Source of the DNA: JAEUMW01 sp039807745 | GTDB lineage: Bacteria > Pseudomonadota > Gammaproteobacteria > Burkholderiales > JAEUMW01 | NCBI GenBank assembly: GCA_039807745.1 | Contig: JBDHRV010000019.1 | Coordinates: 1 to 33,599, forward strand | DNA: 33,599 bases | Reading direction: 5' to 3' | Shown here: piece after piece, positions 1-7,619 of the stretch | How positions within the stretch are numbered: position 1 is the stretch's first letter | Layout: each line of letters begins with the position of its first letter | Made by a program: the position numbers and the translations under genes | The notes under the pieces: generated by a model | Database searches by the model: none | Seen by the model: only the letters and a program-made list of their open reading frames with translations | What the model was told of the DNA's origin: nothing

Positions 1-221
1 TCGTGCGGGGCGAGTTGTTCCAGCCACTGGCGGTAGTCGTGGTGCAGACCGGGCTCGTCGTCGTTGATGAACACGGAAGCGGTGATGTGCATCGCGTTCA
101 CCAGCGCGAGCCCCTCGCGCACCCCGCTCGCCTGCAGGCACTCCCGGACCTCGCCCGTGATGTTGACGAAAGCGACCCGGGTCGGAGCGTTGAACCAGAG
201 TTCCTTGCGATAGCTCTTCAT
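1..221 (-). CDS. yjbQ: YjbQ family protein (UPF0047), N-terminal part, cut by window edge
   Basis: About 73 codons are visible; the family is usually near 140 residues, so the C-terminal half lies outside the window. The start is the ATG at 221, preceded by a strong AAGGAGG ribosome binding site. The protein opens MKSYRKELWF and carries the family-typical stretch MHITASVFINDDE followed by the HHDYRQWLE region. YjbQ proteins are annotated as secondary thiamine-phosphate synthases because the Escherichia coli member has weak activity of that kind; the true physiological role is not settled. The gene begins 22 bases after the livF stop on the same strand, so it is probably the last gene of the liv operon. 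Family assignment is confident; the function is known only weakly. Confidence 0.85.
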   Translation of the reverse strand, partial: MKSYRKELWFNAPTRVAFVNITGEVRECLQASGVREGLALVNAMHITASVFINDDEPGLHHDYRQWLEQLAPH

Positions 222-243
222 GGCGGTCCTCCTTGCGTTGCGT

Positions 244-945
244 TCACTCGCCGAGGTAGGCGGCCTGCACCTGCGGGTTGGCGAGCAGACAGTCGCAGCG
301 ATCGGCAAGCGCGATGGCGCCGCTTTCCATCACGTAGCCGCGATCGCTCACCTGCAGGGCGAGCTTGGCATTCTGCTCGACCAGCATCAGCGTCACGCCC
401 TCGCGGGCGATCGACCGGATCACCTCGAAAATCTTCTGCACCATGATCGGCGCCAGACCCATGCTCGGCTCGTCGAGTAGCAGAAGCTTAGGCCGGCTCA
501 TGAGCGCGCGGCCGATCGCGAGCATCTGCTGCTCGCCGCCGGAAAGGGTGCCGGCCAGTTGCCGGCGCCGCTCGGCCAGGCGCGGAAAGAGGCCGTAGAT
601 CCGCTCGCGGTCCGCGCCGATGGCGGCGTCCGTCCGGCAATAGGCGCCGATGTCTAGATTCTCCTCGACCTTGAGGCGGCCGAAGATGCCTCGTCCTTCG
701 GGCACCATCGCAACGCCCTGCCGGACCAGTTCGTGCGCCGCGCGCCCGGTGATGGGCTTGCCTTCGTAGTGCACGTAGCCGCCGGCGGCGTGGACGAGTC
801 CGGTGATAGCCTTCAGGGTCGTGGTCTTCCCCGCGCCGTTGGCGCCGATGAGCGCCACCACTTCGCCGGCGTTCACGTCGAGGTCCACGCCTTTCACGGC
901 GTTGATGCCGCCGTAGGCGACCCGCAGGTGACGTACCTCGAGCAT
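244..945 (-). CDS. livF: Branched-chain amino acid ABC transporter ATP-binding protein LivF
   Basis: 233-residue cytoplasmic ATPase, one of the two nucleotide-binding subunits of a LIV/HAAT-type importer. Visible motifs are Walker A GANGAGKT (residues 34-41), signature LSGGE (134-138) and Walker B LLLLDEP ending near 161. The H-loop position reads VEQN, with glutamine instead of histidine; this is normal for LivF and helps to tell it from LivG. The reading frame continues upstream to 1065, but the ATG at 945 (MLEVRHLRV) matches the family start and lies only five bases after the livG stop, so it is preferred. Like other LivF proteins it lacks the C-terminal extension of LivG. The substrate could be an amino acid other than leucine, isoleucine or valine. 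Confidence 0.93.
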   Translation of the reverse strand: MLEVRHLRVAYGGINAVKGVDLDVNAGEVVALIGANGAGKTTTLKAITGLVHAAGGYVHYEGKPITGRAAHELVRQGVAMVPEGRGIFGRLKVEENLDIGAYCRTDAAIGADRERIYGLFPRLAERRRQLAGTLSGGEQQMLAIGRALMSRPKLLLLDEPSMGLAPIMVQKIFEVIRSIAREGVTLMLVEQNAKLALQVSDRGYVMESGAIALADRCDCLLANPQVQAAYLGE

Positions 946-950
946 GGGCT

Positions 951-1718
951 TCAAGCGATCTCGCCCCCCAGATAGGCTTCGACGACTGCCGGATCGCGCT
1001 GCACCTGGGCGGGCGCGCCTTCCGCGATCTTCTTGCCGTAGTCGAGCACCGCCACCCGGTCGCACAGACCCATGACCAGCTTCACGTCGTGCTCGATCAG
1101 CAGGATGGTCGTGCCATCGCTGCGGATGCGCTCCATCAGGCCGCGCAGCGCCGCGGTCTCGGTTGCATTCATCCCGGCGGCAGGCTCGTCGAGGGCCAAC
1201 AGGCGCGGCTCGGTGGCGAGCGCTCGCGCGATCTCGAGGCGGCGCTGATCGCCGTAGGAGAGATTCTTCGCGAGGGCGTGAGCGTGCCGTCCGATGCCGA
1301 CGTAGTCGAGCAGTTCCTTGGCGCGTCGGGCGATCGCCGACTCCTCGGCGCGGGTGGCCGCGTTACGGGTGACTGCGCCCCACACGCCGGCGCGCGTGCG
1401 CACGTGTCGGCCTACCATCGCGTTCTCGATGGCGGTCATGTTGGCGAACAGCCGGATGTTCTGGAACGTGCGCGCGATACCGGCGGTGGCGACGGCGTGC
1501 GGCTCCAAGCCGGCGATCGGCACACCGTCGAACACGATCTCGCCGTCATTGGGCGCGTACAGCCCCGTGAGCACGTTGAAGAAGGTGGTCTTGCCGGCCC
1601 CGTTGGGCCCGATGAGACCGTAGATCGAATGCCGATCGATCGCGATCGAGACATCGGAGAGGGCCTGCAGGCCCCCGAAGCGCTTGCCGACGCCCCGGGC
1701 CTCGAGCAGCGCGCTCAC
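951..1718 (-). CDS. livG: Branched-chain amino acid ABC transporter ATP-binding protein LivG
   Basis: 255-residue ATPase that partners LivF. Walker A GPNGAGKT is at 37-44, signature LSYGDQ at 153-158, Walker B LLALDEP at 173-179, and the H-loop histidine near 210 sits in LLIEHD. LSYGDQ and the C-terminal AYLGG motif are typical of LivG. I chose the GTG at 1718 as start (protein VSALLEARG). It overlaps the livM stop as GTGA, a classic translational-coupling junction. A longer open frame reaches 1961, but its extra 81 residues are low-complexity arginine/alanine sequence antisense-like in character and would lie inside livM. Confidence 0.93.
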   Translation of the reverse strand: MSALLEARGVGKRFGGLQALSDVSIAIDRHSIYGLIGPNGAGKTTFFNVLTGLYAPNDGEIVFDGVPIAGLEPHAVATAGIARTFQNIRLFANMTAIENAMVGRHVRTRAGVWGAVTRNAATRAEESAIARRAKELLDYVGIGRHAHALAKNLSYGDQRRLEIARALATEPRLLALDEPAAGMNATETAALRGLMERIRSDGTTILLIEHDVKLVMGLCDRVAVLDYGKKIAEGAPAQVQRDPAVVEAYLGGEIA

Positions 1719-2776
1719 TCGGCGAACTCGCGCTTGCGCACGCGCGACGGCCACAGCCCGGCCGGCCGAAAGAGCATCATCAGGACCAGCGCCAGTCCGA
1801 ACAGCAGCATGCGCAGATCCGAAGGGTCGATCAGGACCCGCCCGAACCATGCCTGCTGCAGCGGGCCGACATAGCGCAGCGCCTCCGGCAGCGCCGTGAG
1901 CAGGATCGCGCCGAGCACGACGCCGGGCACGTGACCCATGCCGCCCAGCACGACCATGCACAGGATCATGATGGAATCGAGCAGCGCGAAGCTCTCGGGG
2001 CTGACGAATCCCTGGAAGGCCGCGAACAGCCCGCCGGAGACGCCGCCGAAGCTCGCACCCATGGCGAAGGCGAGCAGCTTCACATTGCGCGTGTGGATGC
2101 CCATCGCCTTGGCGGCGATCTCGTCCTCGCGGATCGCGATCCAGGCGCGCCCGATGCGGGAATCCTCGAGGCGCAGCGAGACGACGATCGCGAGCACCAC
2201 GCAGGCGAGGAACACGTAGTAGTAGCTGTGCACGGGCGCGAACGTCAGGCCCGCAAGCGTGTGCTGCTGGCTCAAGGAAAAGTCACCGAACCGGATCGGC
2301 TCGATCAGCGTGATGCCGAGCGGTCCGTTGGTGATGTTCACGGGGCGGTTCAGGTTGTTCAGGAAGATGCGGATGATCTCGCCGAAGCCTAGCGTCACGA
2401 TGGCGAGGTAGTCGCCGCGCAGTCGCAGCGTCGGCGCACCGAGCAGGACCCCGAACAGGCAGGCGAGCGCGGCGCCCATCGGCAGCAGCAGGAAGAACGG
2501 CCAGTGGATGCCGAAATGGGGCGAGGCGAGCAGCGCGTAGAGATAGGCGCCGACCGCGAAGAACGCGACATAACCCAGATCGAGCAAACCCGCGAAGCCG
2601 ACCACGATGTTAAGACCGAGTGCGAGCAGGACGAAGAGCAGGGCGATGTCGATGATGCGCACCCAGGCGCGGCCGAGCAGCGGCTCGACCACGAACGGCA
2701 GCACCAGCAGGACGACCGCGAGCGCGGCGTAGCCGAAGAGGCGTGCGGCGAGGGAAGCGTTCTTGAGTCCGGACAC
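1715..2776 (-). CDS. livM: Branched-chain amino acid ABC transporter permease LivM
   Basis: 353-residue inner-membrane permease with many hydrophobic segments, beginning with a transmembrane helix at about residues 15-32. The family region DYLAIVTLGFGEIIR and the late VVLGGMGHVPG segment are both present; these mark BPD_transp_2 family permeases of the LivM branch. It pairs with LivH to form the translocation pore. Start is GTG at 2776, preceded by GGAAG at a good distance, 16 bases after the livH stop. The C-terminus is basic (SRVRKREFAE), probably cytoplasmic. The stop overlaps the livG GTG start. Confidence 0.93.
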   Translation of the reverse strand: MSGLKNASLAARLFGYAALAVVLLVLPFVVEPLLGRAWVRIIDIALLFVLLALGLNIVVGFAGLLDLGYVAFFAVGAYLYALLASPHFGIHWPFFLLLPMGAALACLFGVLLGAPTLRLRGDYLAIVTLGFGEIIRIFLNNLNRPVNITNGPLGITLIEPIRFGDFSLSQQHTLAGLTFAPVHSYYYVFLACVVLAIVVSLRLEDSRIGRAWIAIREDEIAAKAMGIHTRNVKLLAFAMGASFGGVSGGLFAAFQGFVSPESFALLDSIMILCMVVLGGMGHVPGVVLGAILLTALPEALRYVGPLQQAWFGRVLIDPSDLRMLLFGLALVLMMLFRPAGLWPSRVRKREFAE

Positions 2777-2792
2777 AACACTTCCGCCCGGG

Positions 2793-3716
2793 TCAGGCCC
2801 GTTCCGCCGAGGGTTGGCCCATGAGGCCGGACGGCCGGAAGATCAGGACCAGGACCAGCACCAGGAAGGCGAAGACATCGCGATAGTTGCTGCCGAATAC
2901 ACCCCCGGTGAGATCCCCGATGTAGCCGGAGGCCAGGCTCTCGATCACGCCGAGCAGCAGTCCACCGAGCATGGCGCCGGTGACGTTGCCGATACCTCCC
3001 AGGACAGCCGCGGTGAACGCCTTCAATCCCAGGATGAAGCCCATGTAGTAATGGCCGATGCCGTAGTAGAGCACCACCATCAGGCCGGCCACCGCAGCCA
3101 GCCCGGAGCCGATAACGAAGGTGAGCGAGATGATGAAGTTGATGTTGATACCCATCAGACCGGCGACGTCGGGATTCTGCTCGGTCGCGCGCATGGCCGC
3201 GCCCATGCGGGTGCGCGTGACGAACCAGTAGAGACCGCCCATCACGGTACAAGCGAGGAGGAAGATCACGGCCTGCAGGTCGGTCAGGTGGGCCCCGCCG
3301 ATGGTAAGTTGCGTGGTCTTGAAGAGCGGCGGCAGGGAGATGTACTGCTTGCCCCAGATCAGCGCGGCCGTGTACTGGATCAGGATCGACACGCCGATCG
3401 CGGTGATCAGGGGCGCGAGTCGCGGCGCTCGCCGCAGGGGTCGATAGGCGATGCGCTCGATCGACATCCCGAGCGTGACGCAGATCGCGATCGAGGCGGT
3501 CAGCGCCAGCAGCAGGATCACGGGCGCCGGGATGCCGCTCGCCGCCAGCGGATGGAAGATGGCGAGCGCCACCATCGCGCCGATCATGACGATGTCGCCG
3601 TGCGCGAAGTTGATGAGGCCGAGGATGCCGTACACCATCGTGTACCCGAGAGCGACCAGGGCGTAGATGCTGCCCAGCACCAGCCCGTTGATGATCTGCT
3701 GCAGGAAGATGTCCAA
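2793..3716 (-). CDS. livH: Branched-chain amino acid ABC transporter permease LivH
   Basis: 307-residue permease, very hydrophobic throughout. It opens with the family N-terminus DIFLQQIINGLVLGS followed by YALVALGYTMVYGI and INFAHGD, the best-known LivH stretch. It forms the membrane pore with LivM. The start codon is TTG at 3716: the family alignment begins exactly there, and I see no ATG or GTG upstream in frame within the intergenic region. The ribosome binding site is poor (purine-poor GAGCCCCTTT). The gene lies 63 bases after livK, behind a strong hairpin. Both features suggest less protein than from livK. Confidence 0.92.
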   Translation of the reverse strand: MDIFLQQIINGLVLGSIYALVALGYTMVYGILGLINFAHGDIVMIGAMVALAIFHPLAASGIPAPVILLLALTASIAICVTLGMSIERIAYRPLRRAPRLAPLITAIGVSILIQYTAALIWGKQYISLPPLFKTTQLTIGGAHLTDLQAVIFLLACTVMGGLYWFVTRTRMGAAMRATEQNPDVAGLMGININFIISLTFVIGSGLAAVAGLMVVLYYGIGHYYMGFILGLKAFTAAVLGGIGNVTGAMLGGLLLGVIESLASGYIGDLTGGVFGSNYRDVFAFLVLVLVLIFRPSGLMGQPSAERA

Positions 3717-3731
3717 AAGGGGCTCAAAGTG

Positions 3732-3757
3732 CGTGCGGCACCCTCGGGTGCCGCACG
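3732..3757 (-). terminator. Strong hairpin between livK and livH (partial terminator or RNA stabiliser)
   Basis: A perfect 12-base inverted repeat: arm 3732-3743 (CGTGCGGCACCC) and arm 3746-3757 (GGGTGCCGCACG), with a two-base centre, so about 11 pairs with a tetraloop. On the minus strand it follows livK by roughly 20 bases. The only T-rich stretch (five T at 3719-3715) is about 12 bases further on and overlaps the livH TTG start, so it is not a textbook terminator. Such hairpins after binding-protein genes commonly raise binding-protein mRNA relative to downstream permease mRNA; that role is inferred here. Confidence 0.6.
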
Positions 3758-3779
3758 TGTTCGGGTAGACGCAGGCGGG

Positions 3780-5033
3780 TTACTTGTAGCCGGCGTCGGT
3801 GGCGCCCAGGGGCTGCTCGGCGGGCGCGGCGGCGACCTTCGGCGGACCGCCAGGGATCACCGTCTCCAGTGGCGCCCAGGTGCCGTCCTTCACCACGTAG
3901 ACCGTGATCGGACCGTTCTTGAGATCGCCCTTGTCGTCGAACTCGATCGGGCCGATCACGCCTTCGAGCTTGGTCTTGCCGACTTCGGGCAGGTACTTCG
4001 CGGGATCGGCCGAGCCGGCACGCTTCATGGAGTCGACGAACACGAACACCGCGTCATAGCCCATCGGCGCGAAGAGCTCCACGTTCTGACCGAACTTCGC
4101 CTTGTACTTCTCCATGAACTTCTCGCCGCCCGGCATCTTTTCCTTGGGCAGGCCCGGCATCGAGGCCATCTGACCTTCGGCGGCATCGCCGGCGAGCTTG
4201 ACGAAGTTCGGGGTCTGGATGCCGTCGCCGCCAATCAGCTTCGCGCTGATGCCGAGCGAGGCCATTTGCTTCGCCATCGGCCCGGCCTGCGGATCGATGC
4301 CGCCGAACATGATGAGATCCGGCTTGGTGCCCTTGATCTTGGTCAGGATCGCCGTGAAATCCGTGTCCTTGTCGGTGGTGTGCTCGCGCGCGACCACATT
4401 CGCACCGAGGGACTTGGCGGTCTTCTCGAAGGCGTCGGCGAGGCCTTGGCCGTAGGCAGTGCTGTCGTCGATCACCGCGATGTTCTTCGCGCCGAGTTTC
4501 TCGACCGCGAACCGGGCCAGCGTGGGGCCTTGCTGATCGTCGTGCGCCACCACGCGGAAGGTGGTCTTGAAACCCTGCTGCGTGTACTTGGGATTGGTCG
4601 ATGACGGCGAGATCTGGGGAATGCCGGCATCCGAGTAGATCTTCGAGGCGGGAATGGACGCACCCGAATTGAAGTGCCCGACCACACCCGCGACCTTCGC
4701 GTCGGCGAGTTTCTGGGCCACCGTGGTGGCCTTCGTCGGGTTCGCTTCGTCGTCCTCCGCGACGAGCACGAACTCGATCTTGTTGCCGCCGATGACGATG
4801 CCTTGCGCGTTCAAATCTTCGACCGCGAGTTGCACCCCGTTCTTGATGTCGTTGCCGATATGGGCCTGCGGTCCGGTCAACGGCGAGGCCACGCCGATCT
4901 TCACGACCGTGGCGGCAGCTGCTGATTTGGCGGCATCCGCCTTGGGCGCCGGTGCCTCTTCCTTCTTGCCGCAAGCGGCAACAGCGATGCAAAGAGCGAG
5001 GCCGAAACCGGCCGCGATGTGTTTCGTGATCAT
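3780..5033 (-). CDS. livK: Branched-chain amino acid ABC transporter substrate-binding lipoprotein LivK
   Basis: 417-residue periplasmic ligand-binding protein (type 1 periplasmic-binding fold, Leu/Ile/Val family). It has a lipoprotein signal peptide with lipobox VAAC and acylated Cys at residue 21, followed by a charged, alanine-rich linker, so it is probably membrane-tethered rather than free. The mature domain starts VVKIGVASPLTGPQ and includes GVVGHFNSGASIPASK and FRVVAHDDQQGP, all typical. Start is the ATG at 5033 with GGAG five bases upstream. It is the first gene of livK-H-M-G-F. Ligand specificity cannot be read from sequence: related proteins bind branched-chain amino acids, but others bind urea, amides or aromatic acids. 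Confidence 0.93.
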   Translation of the reverse strand: MITKHIAAGFGLALCIAVAACGKKEEAPAPKADAAKSAAAATVVKIGVASPLTGPQAHIGNDIKNGVQLAVEDLNAQGIVIGGNKIEFVLVAEDDEANPTKATTVAQKLADAKVAGVVGHFNSGASIPASKIYSDAGIPQISPSSTNPKYTQQGFKTTFRVVAHDDQQGPTLARFAVEKLGAKNIAVIDDSTAYGQGLADAFEKTAKSLGANVVAREHTTDKDTDFTAILTKIKGTKPDLIMFGGIDPQAGPMAKQMASLGISAKLIGGDGIQTPNFVKLAGDAAEGQMASMPGLPKEKMPGGEKFMEKYKAKFGQNVELFAPMGYDAVFVFVDSMKRAGSADPAKYLPEVGKTKLEGVIGPIEFDDKGDLKNGPITVYVVKDGTWAPLETVIPGGPPKVAAAPAEQPLGATDAGYK

Positions 5034-5090
5034 GAATGCTCCGAAGGTGACGGGGGGAAAGCCGGGTGCGCGCGAATGAAACGAGCGCAG

Positions 5091-5128
5091 ACTTTAGCCC
5101 CAGATTTCAACGCGTGTCAATTTGACAC
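5091..5128 (-). promoter_or_regulatory. Candidate livK promoter overlapped by a palindrome
   Basis: GTGTCAA (5114-5120) and TTGACAC (5122-5128) form a perfect 7-base inverted repeat around one T. On the minus strand the left arm gives a consensus -35 TTGACA (5120-5115). An imperfect -10, TAAAGT (5096-5091), follows 18 bases later, about 60 bases upstream of the livK ATG. The symmetry over the -35 would suit an operator. No transcription start is known, and the -10 matches at only four of six positions. Confidence 0.4.
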
Positions 5129-5194
5129 AAGATTCAGCGGCTTAAGTAGAAGGAGGGGAGCCTGCCCAGGGGTGCCGGAAGAGCGGGCGGGGAG

Positions 5195-5222
5195 AAAAAA
5201 ACGGCGCCCGGGAGAGGCGCCG
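5195..5222 (-). terminator. Intrinsic terminator on the minus strand between hemF and livK
   Basis: Read on the minus strand, arm CGGCGCC (5222-5216), seven-base loop, arm GGCGCCG (5208-5202), then seven consecutive T (5201-5195). This is a classic rho-independent terminator. It works only in the minus direction; the plus direction has no T run. It lies about 200 bases beyond the hemF stop, so it ends either the hemF operon transcript with a long 3' untranslated region or a separate short RNA. Confidence 0.8.
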
Positions 5223-5422
5223 AATATCACGAGAGGGAGACTCCTGTAACCCCGCACACCAAGCCCTCCGGGCGGCATCGACCGGACTGCGAGCCGCGCC
5301 AGCAACCTGGAGTGCGGTATACCCACAATACCCAAACAGGTAAGGTTGCTCCAATCACCGTTCATGATCATTGTCATAAGCTTCTACTGATGTGGGAACG
5401 GGTTCCGGTACGAATGAGCTCG
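5223..5422. other. Intergenic stretch downstream of hemF, no convincing gene
   Basis: Two hundred bases between the hemF stop and the terminator. Short open frames cross it, but none has family features or a good ribosome binding site. It contains AT-richer sequence than the genes around it (5330-5400), including an ATGATCAT palindrome near 5365 and weak promoter-like elements on the minus strand: TTGGAG at 5354-5349 and TATTGT at 5330-5325, 18 bases apart. It may be the hemF 3' untranslated region or a small RNA of about 120 nucleotides ending at the 5195 terminator. Confidence 0.35.
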
Positions 5423-6319
5423 TCAAACCCAGTCGCGCGCCACGAGGAAGTCGGTGTAGAGGCTCGCCTCCGGCGTGCCGGGCTGCGGACGCCAGTCGTA
5501 GCGCCACTTCACCAGCGGCGGTAGCGACAGCAGAATGGATTCCGTGCGCCCGCCGGACTGCAGCCCGAAGAGCGTACCGCGGTCATAGACGAGATTGAAC
5601 TCGACATAGCGTCCGCGCCGGTACGCCTGGAAGTCGCGCTCGCGCTCGCCGTAGGGGAGGTGCCGGCGGCGCTCCACGATCGGCAGATAGGCGGAGAGAA
5701 AATGATCGCCGACGCTGCGGGTGAGCGCGAAGCAGGTGTCGAAGTCGGGCGTGGCGAGATCGTCGTAGAAGATGCCGCCGATGCCGCGCGGCTCGCCGCG
5801 GTGCCGCAGATAGAAGTACTCGTCGCACCATTTCTTGAAGCGCGGGTGGACCTCGGGGCCGAATGGCGCGAGCGCGTCGCGGCAGGTGCGGTGGAAATGG
5901 ATCGCGTCGTCCTCGAACGGATAGTAGGGTGTCAAGTCCATGCCGCCGCCGAACCACCACAGCGGGGCCGCATCCGGGCGCAGCGCCGAGAACATGCGCA
6001 CGTTGAGGTGCACGGTCGGGACGTAGGGGTTGCGCGGATGCAGCACCAGCGAGACACCCATCGCCTGGTAGGAGCGCCCCGCGAGCTCCGGGCGCGCCGC
6101 ACTGGCCGATGGCGGCAGCCGGTCGCCGTGCACGTGGGAGTACAGCACGCCGGCGCGCTCGAAGAGATGCCCCTCTTCCACCGTCGCGCTCACGCCGCCT
6201 CCGCCTTCCGGCCGCTGCCAGCGGTCGTGACGGAACGCGCTGCCGTCGGCTTGCGACAGCGCCGACACGATCCGCTCCTGCAGTCCGGTGAGGAACTCCT
6301 TGACGGCCCGTGTATCCAC
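5423..6319 (-). CDS. hemF: Oxygen-dependent coproporphyrinogen III oxidase HemF
   Basis: 298 residues, essentially the usual length of aerobic HemF. The enzyme converts coproporphyrinogen III to protoporphyrinogen IX with O2, by two oxidative decarboxylations. Family stretches are PTVHLNVRMF (His about 104), WWFGGGMDLTPYYPFEDD, HFHRTCRDAL (His 141 and 143), EYFYLRHRGEPRGIGG (His about 173) and the C-terminal WRYDW region. These histidines line up with the functionally important ones of E. coli HemF. The start is GTG at 6319, which gives VDTRAVKEFL; it lies 23 bases after the purD stop, so co-transcription is likely. The upstream ribosome binding site is weak. Its presence implies haem synthesis under aerobic conditions. 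Confidence 0.94.
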   Translation of the reverse strand: MDTRAVKEFLTGLQERIVSALSQADGSAFRHDRWQRPEGGGGVSATVEEGHLFERAGVLYSHVHGDRLPPSASAARPELAGRSYQAMGVSLVLHPRNPYVPTVHLNVRMFSALRPDAAPLWWFGGGMDLTPYYPFEDDAIHFHRTCRDALAPFGPEVHPRFKKWCDEYFYLRHRGEPRGIGGIFYDDLATPDFDTCFALTRSVGDHFLSAYLPIVERRRHLPYGERERDFQAYRRGRYVEFNLVYDRGTLFGLQSGGRTESILLSLPPLVKWRYDWRPQPGTPEASLYTDFLVARDWV

Positions 6320-6342
6320 GTCCCGGCGCCCGCGCTCCCGCG

Positions 6343-7617
6343 TCAGGCGGTGCGCTTCAACGCGCGATGGCCGATGTCGCGGCGCATCTGACAGCCATCG
6401 AACGCGATCTGCTGCGCGACTTGATAGGCCCGGCGCTGCGCCATGCGCACGCTGTCGCCGAGCGCGGTGACGGTGAGCACGCGCCCGCCGGTCGTCACCA
6501 CCGTGTCGTCGCGCAAGGCGGTCGCCGCGTGGAAGACGTGGAAATCTTCCTCCGCCTTCGGCAGGCCGTCGATGACATCGCCCGTCCGTGGCGCGTCCGG
6601 ATAGCCCGCCGCCGCGAGCACGACGCCCAGCGCGGTGCGCCGATCCCATTCCGCGTCGACCCGGTCCAGTGTGCCGTTGACGCCGTGCTCGAGCAGGCTG
6701 AAGAAGTCGCCCTTCAAGCGCATCAAGATGGGCTGGGTCTCCGGATCGCCGAGCCGGCAGTTGAACTCCAGGACCTTGACGCCGCCGTCGGCACCGATCA
6801 TGAGGCCGGCGTAGAGGAACCCGGTGTAGGGAGTCCCGTCGCGCTCGAGTCCGGCCACGGCTGGATGGATCACGTCGCGCATGATGCGCGCGTACACCGT
6901 CGGCGTCACGACCGGCGCCGGAGAGTACGCGCCCATGCCGCCGGTGTTGGGTCCGTGATCGTCGTCCAGCAGGCGCTTGTGGTCCTGGCTGGTCGCAAGT
7001 GGCAGCACGTTCCTGCCGTCCACCATCACGATGAAACTCGCCTCGTCGCCTGCCAGGCACTCTTCGATTACGATGCGCCGGCCGGCTTCCCCGAGCTTGC
7101 TCTGCACCAGCATCTGCTCGACCGCGGTGTGCGCTTCGGGCAGGCCGGTCGCGACCACCACGCCCTTGCCTGCCGCCAGACCGTCGGCCTTGATCACGAT
7201 CGGAGCGCCGCAGCGGTCGACGTAGGCGTGGGCCGCGGCAGCATCCGTGAAGCTTTCGTAGGCGGCCGTCGGCAGGCCGTGGCGCTGCATGAACGCCTTC
7301 GCGTATTGCTTGGAGGTCTCCAGCTGCGCGGCCGCCTGGGTCGGTCCGAAGATGCGCAGATCCGCAGCCCGGAACGCATCGACGATGCCCTCCGCGAGCG
7401 GCACCTCCGGTCCGACCACCGTGACCGCAATCCGCTCGCGCCGCGCGAACTTCACGAGCAGCGGAATCGAGGCGAGTGGAACGTTGTCGACGCCTTTCTC
7501 GAGGGCCGTCCCGGCGTTGCCGGGCGCCACGAAGACGCGTGATACCCGCGGCGAGGCGGCCAGTTTCCAGGCGATCGCGTGCTCGCGACCGCCGCCACCG
7601 ATGACAAGGGCCTTCAC
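6343..7617 (-). CDS. purD: Phosphoribosylamine-glycine ligase PurD
   Basis: 424 residues, close to the usual 425-430. Catalyses the second step of purine synthesis, joining phosphoribosylamine with glycine using ATP. It begins with the N-terminal fold signature VKALVIGGGGREHAIAWKL and has the ATP-grasp loop KADGLAAGKGVVVA and the late EFNCRLGDPETQ motif that binds metal and ATP. Start is GTG at 7617, two bases after the purH stop, so the two genes are translationally coupled. The frame stays open upstream to 8391 inside purH, but that part is a composition artefact. GARS domain order is normal and nothing is missing. Confidence 0.95.
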   Translation of the reverse strand: MKALVIGGGGREHAIAWKLAASPRVSRVFVAPGNAGTALEKGVDNVPLASIPLLVKFARRERIAVTVVGPEVPLAEGIVDAFRAADLRIFGPTQAAAQLETSKQYAKAFMQRHGLPTAAYESFTDAAAAHAYVDRCGAPIVIKADGLAAGKGVVVATGLPEAHTAVEQMLVQSKLGEAGRRIVIEECLAGDEASFIVMVDGRNVLPLATSQDHKRLLDDDHGPNTGGMGAYSPAPVVTPTVYARIMRDVIHPAVAGLERDGTPYTGFLYAGLMIGADGGVKVLEFNCRLGDPETQPILMRLKGDFFSLLEHGVNGTLDRVDAEWDRRTALGVVLAAAGYPDAPRTGDVIDGLPKAEEDFHVFHAATALRDDTVVTTGGRVLTVTALGDSVRMAQRRAYQVAQQIAFDGCQMRRDIGHRALKRTA

Positions 7618-7619
7618 GA

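Noticed and set aside
2763..4604. A 613-codon open frame on the plus strand
   Set aside because: It lies antisense to livH and livK, is rich in Arg, Asp, Glu and His as expected from GC-rich complementary sequence, and has no family features.
5223..5400. 6S RNA
   Set aside because: A GGGTTACAGG stretch recalls the 6S 3' side, but the matching 5' strand needed to close the long hairpin is missing.
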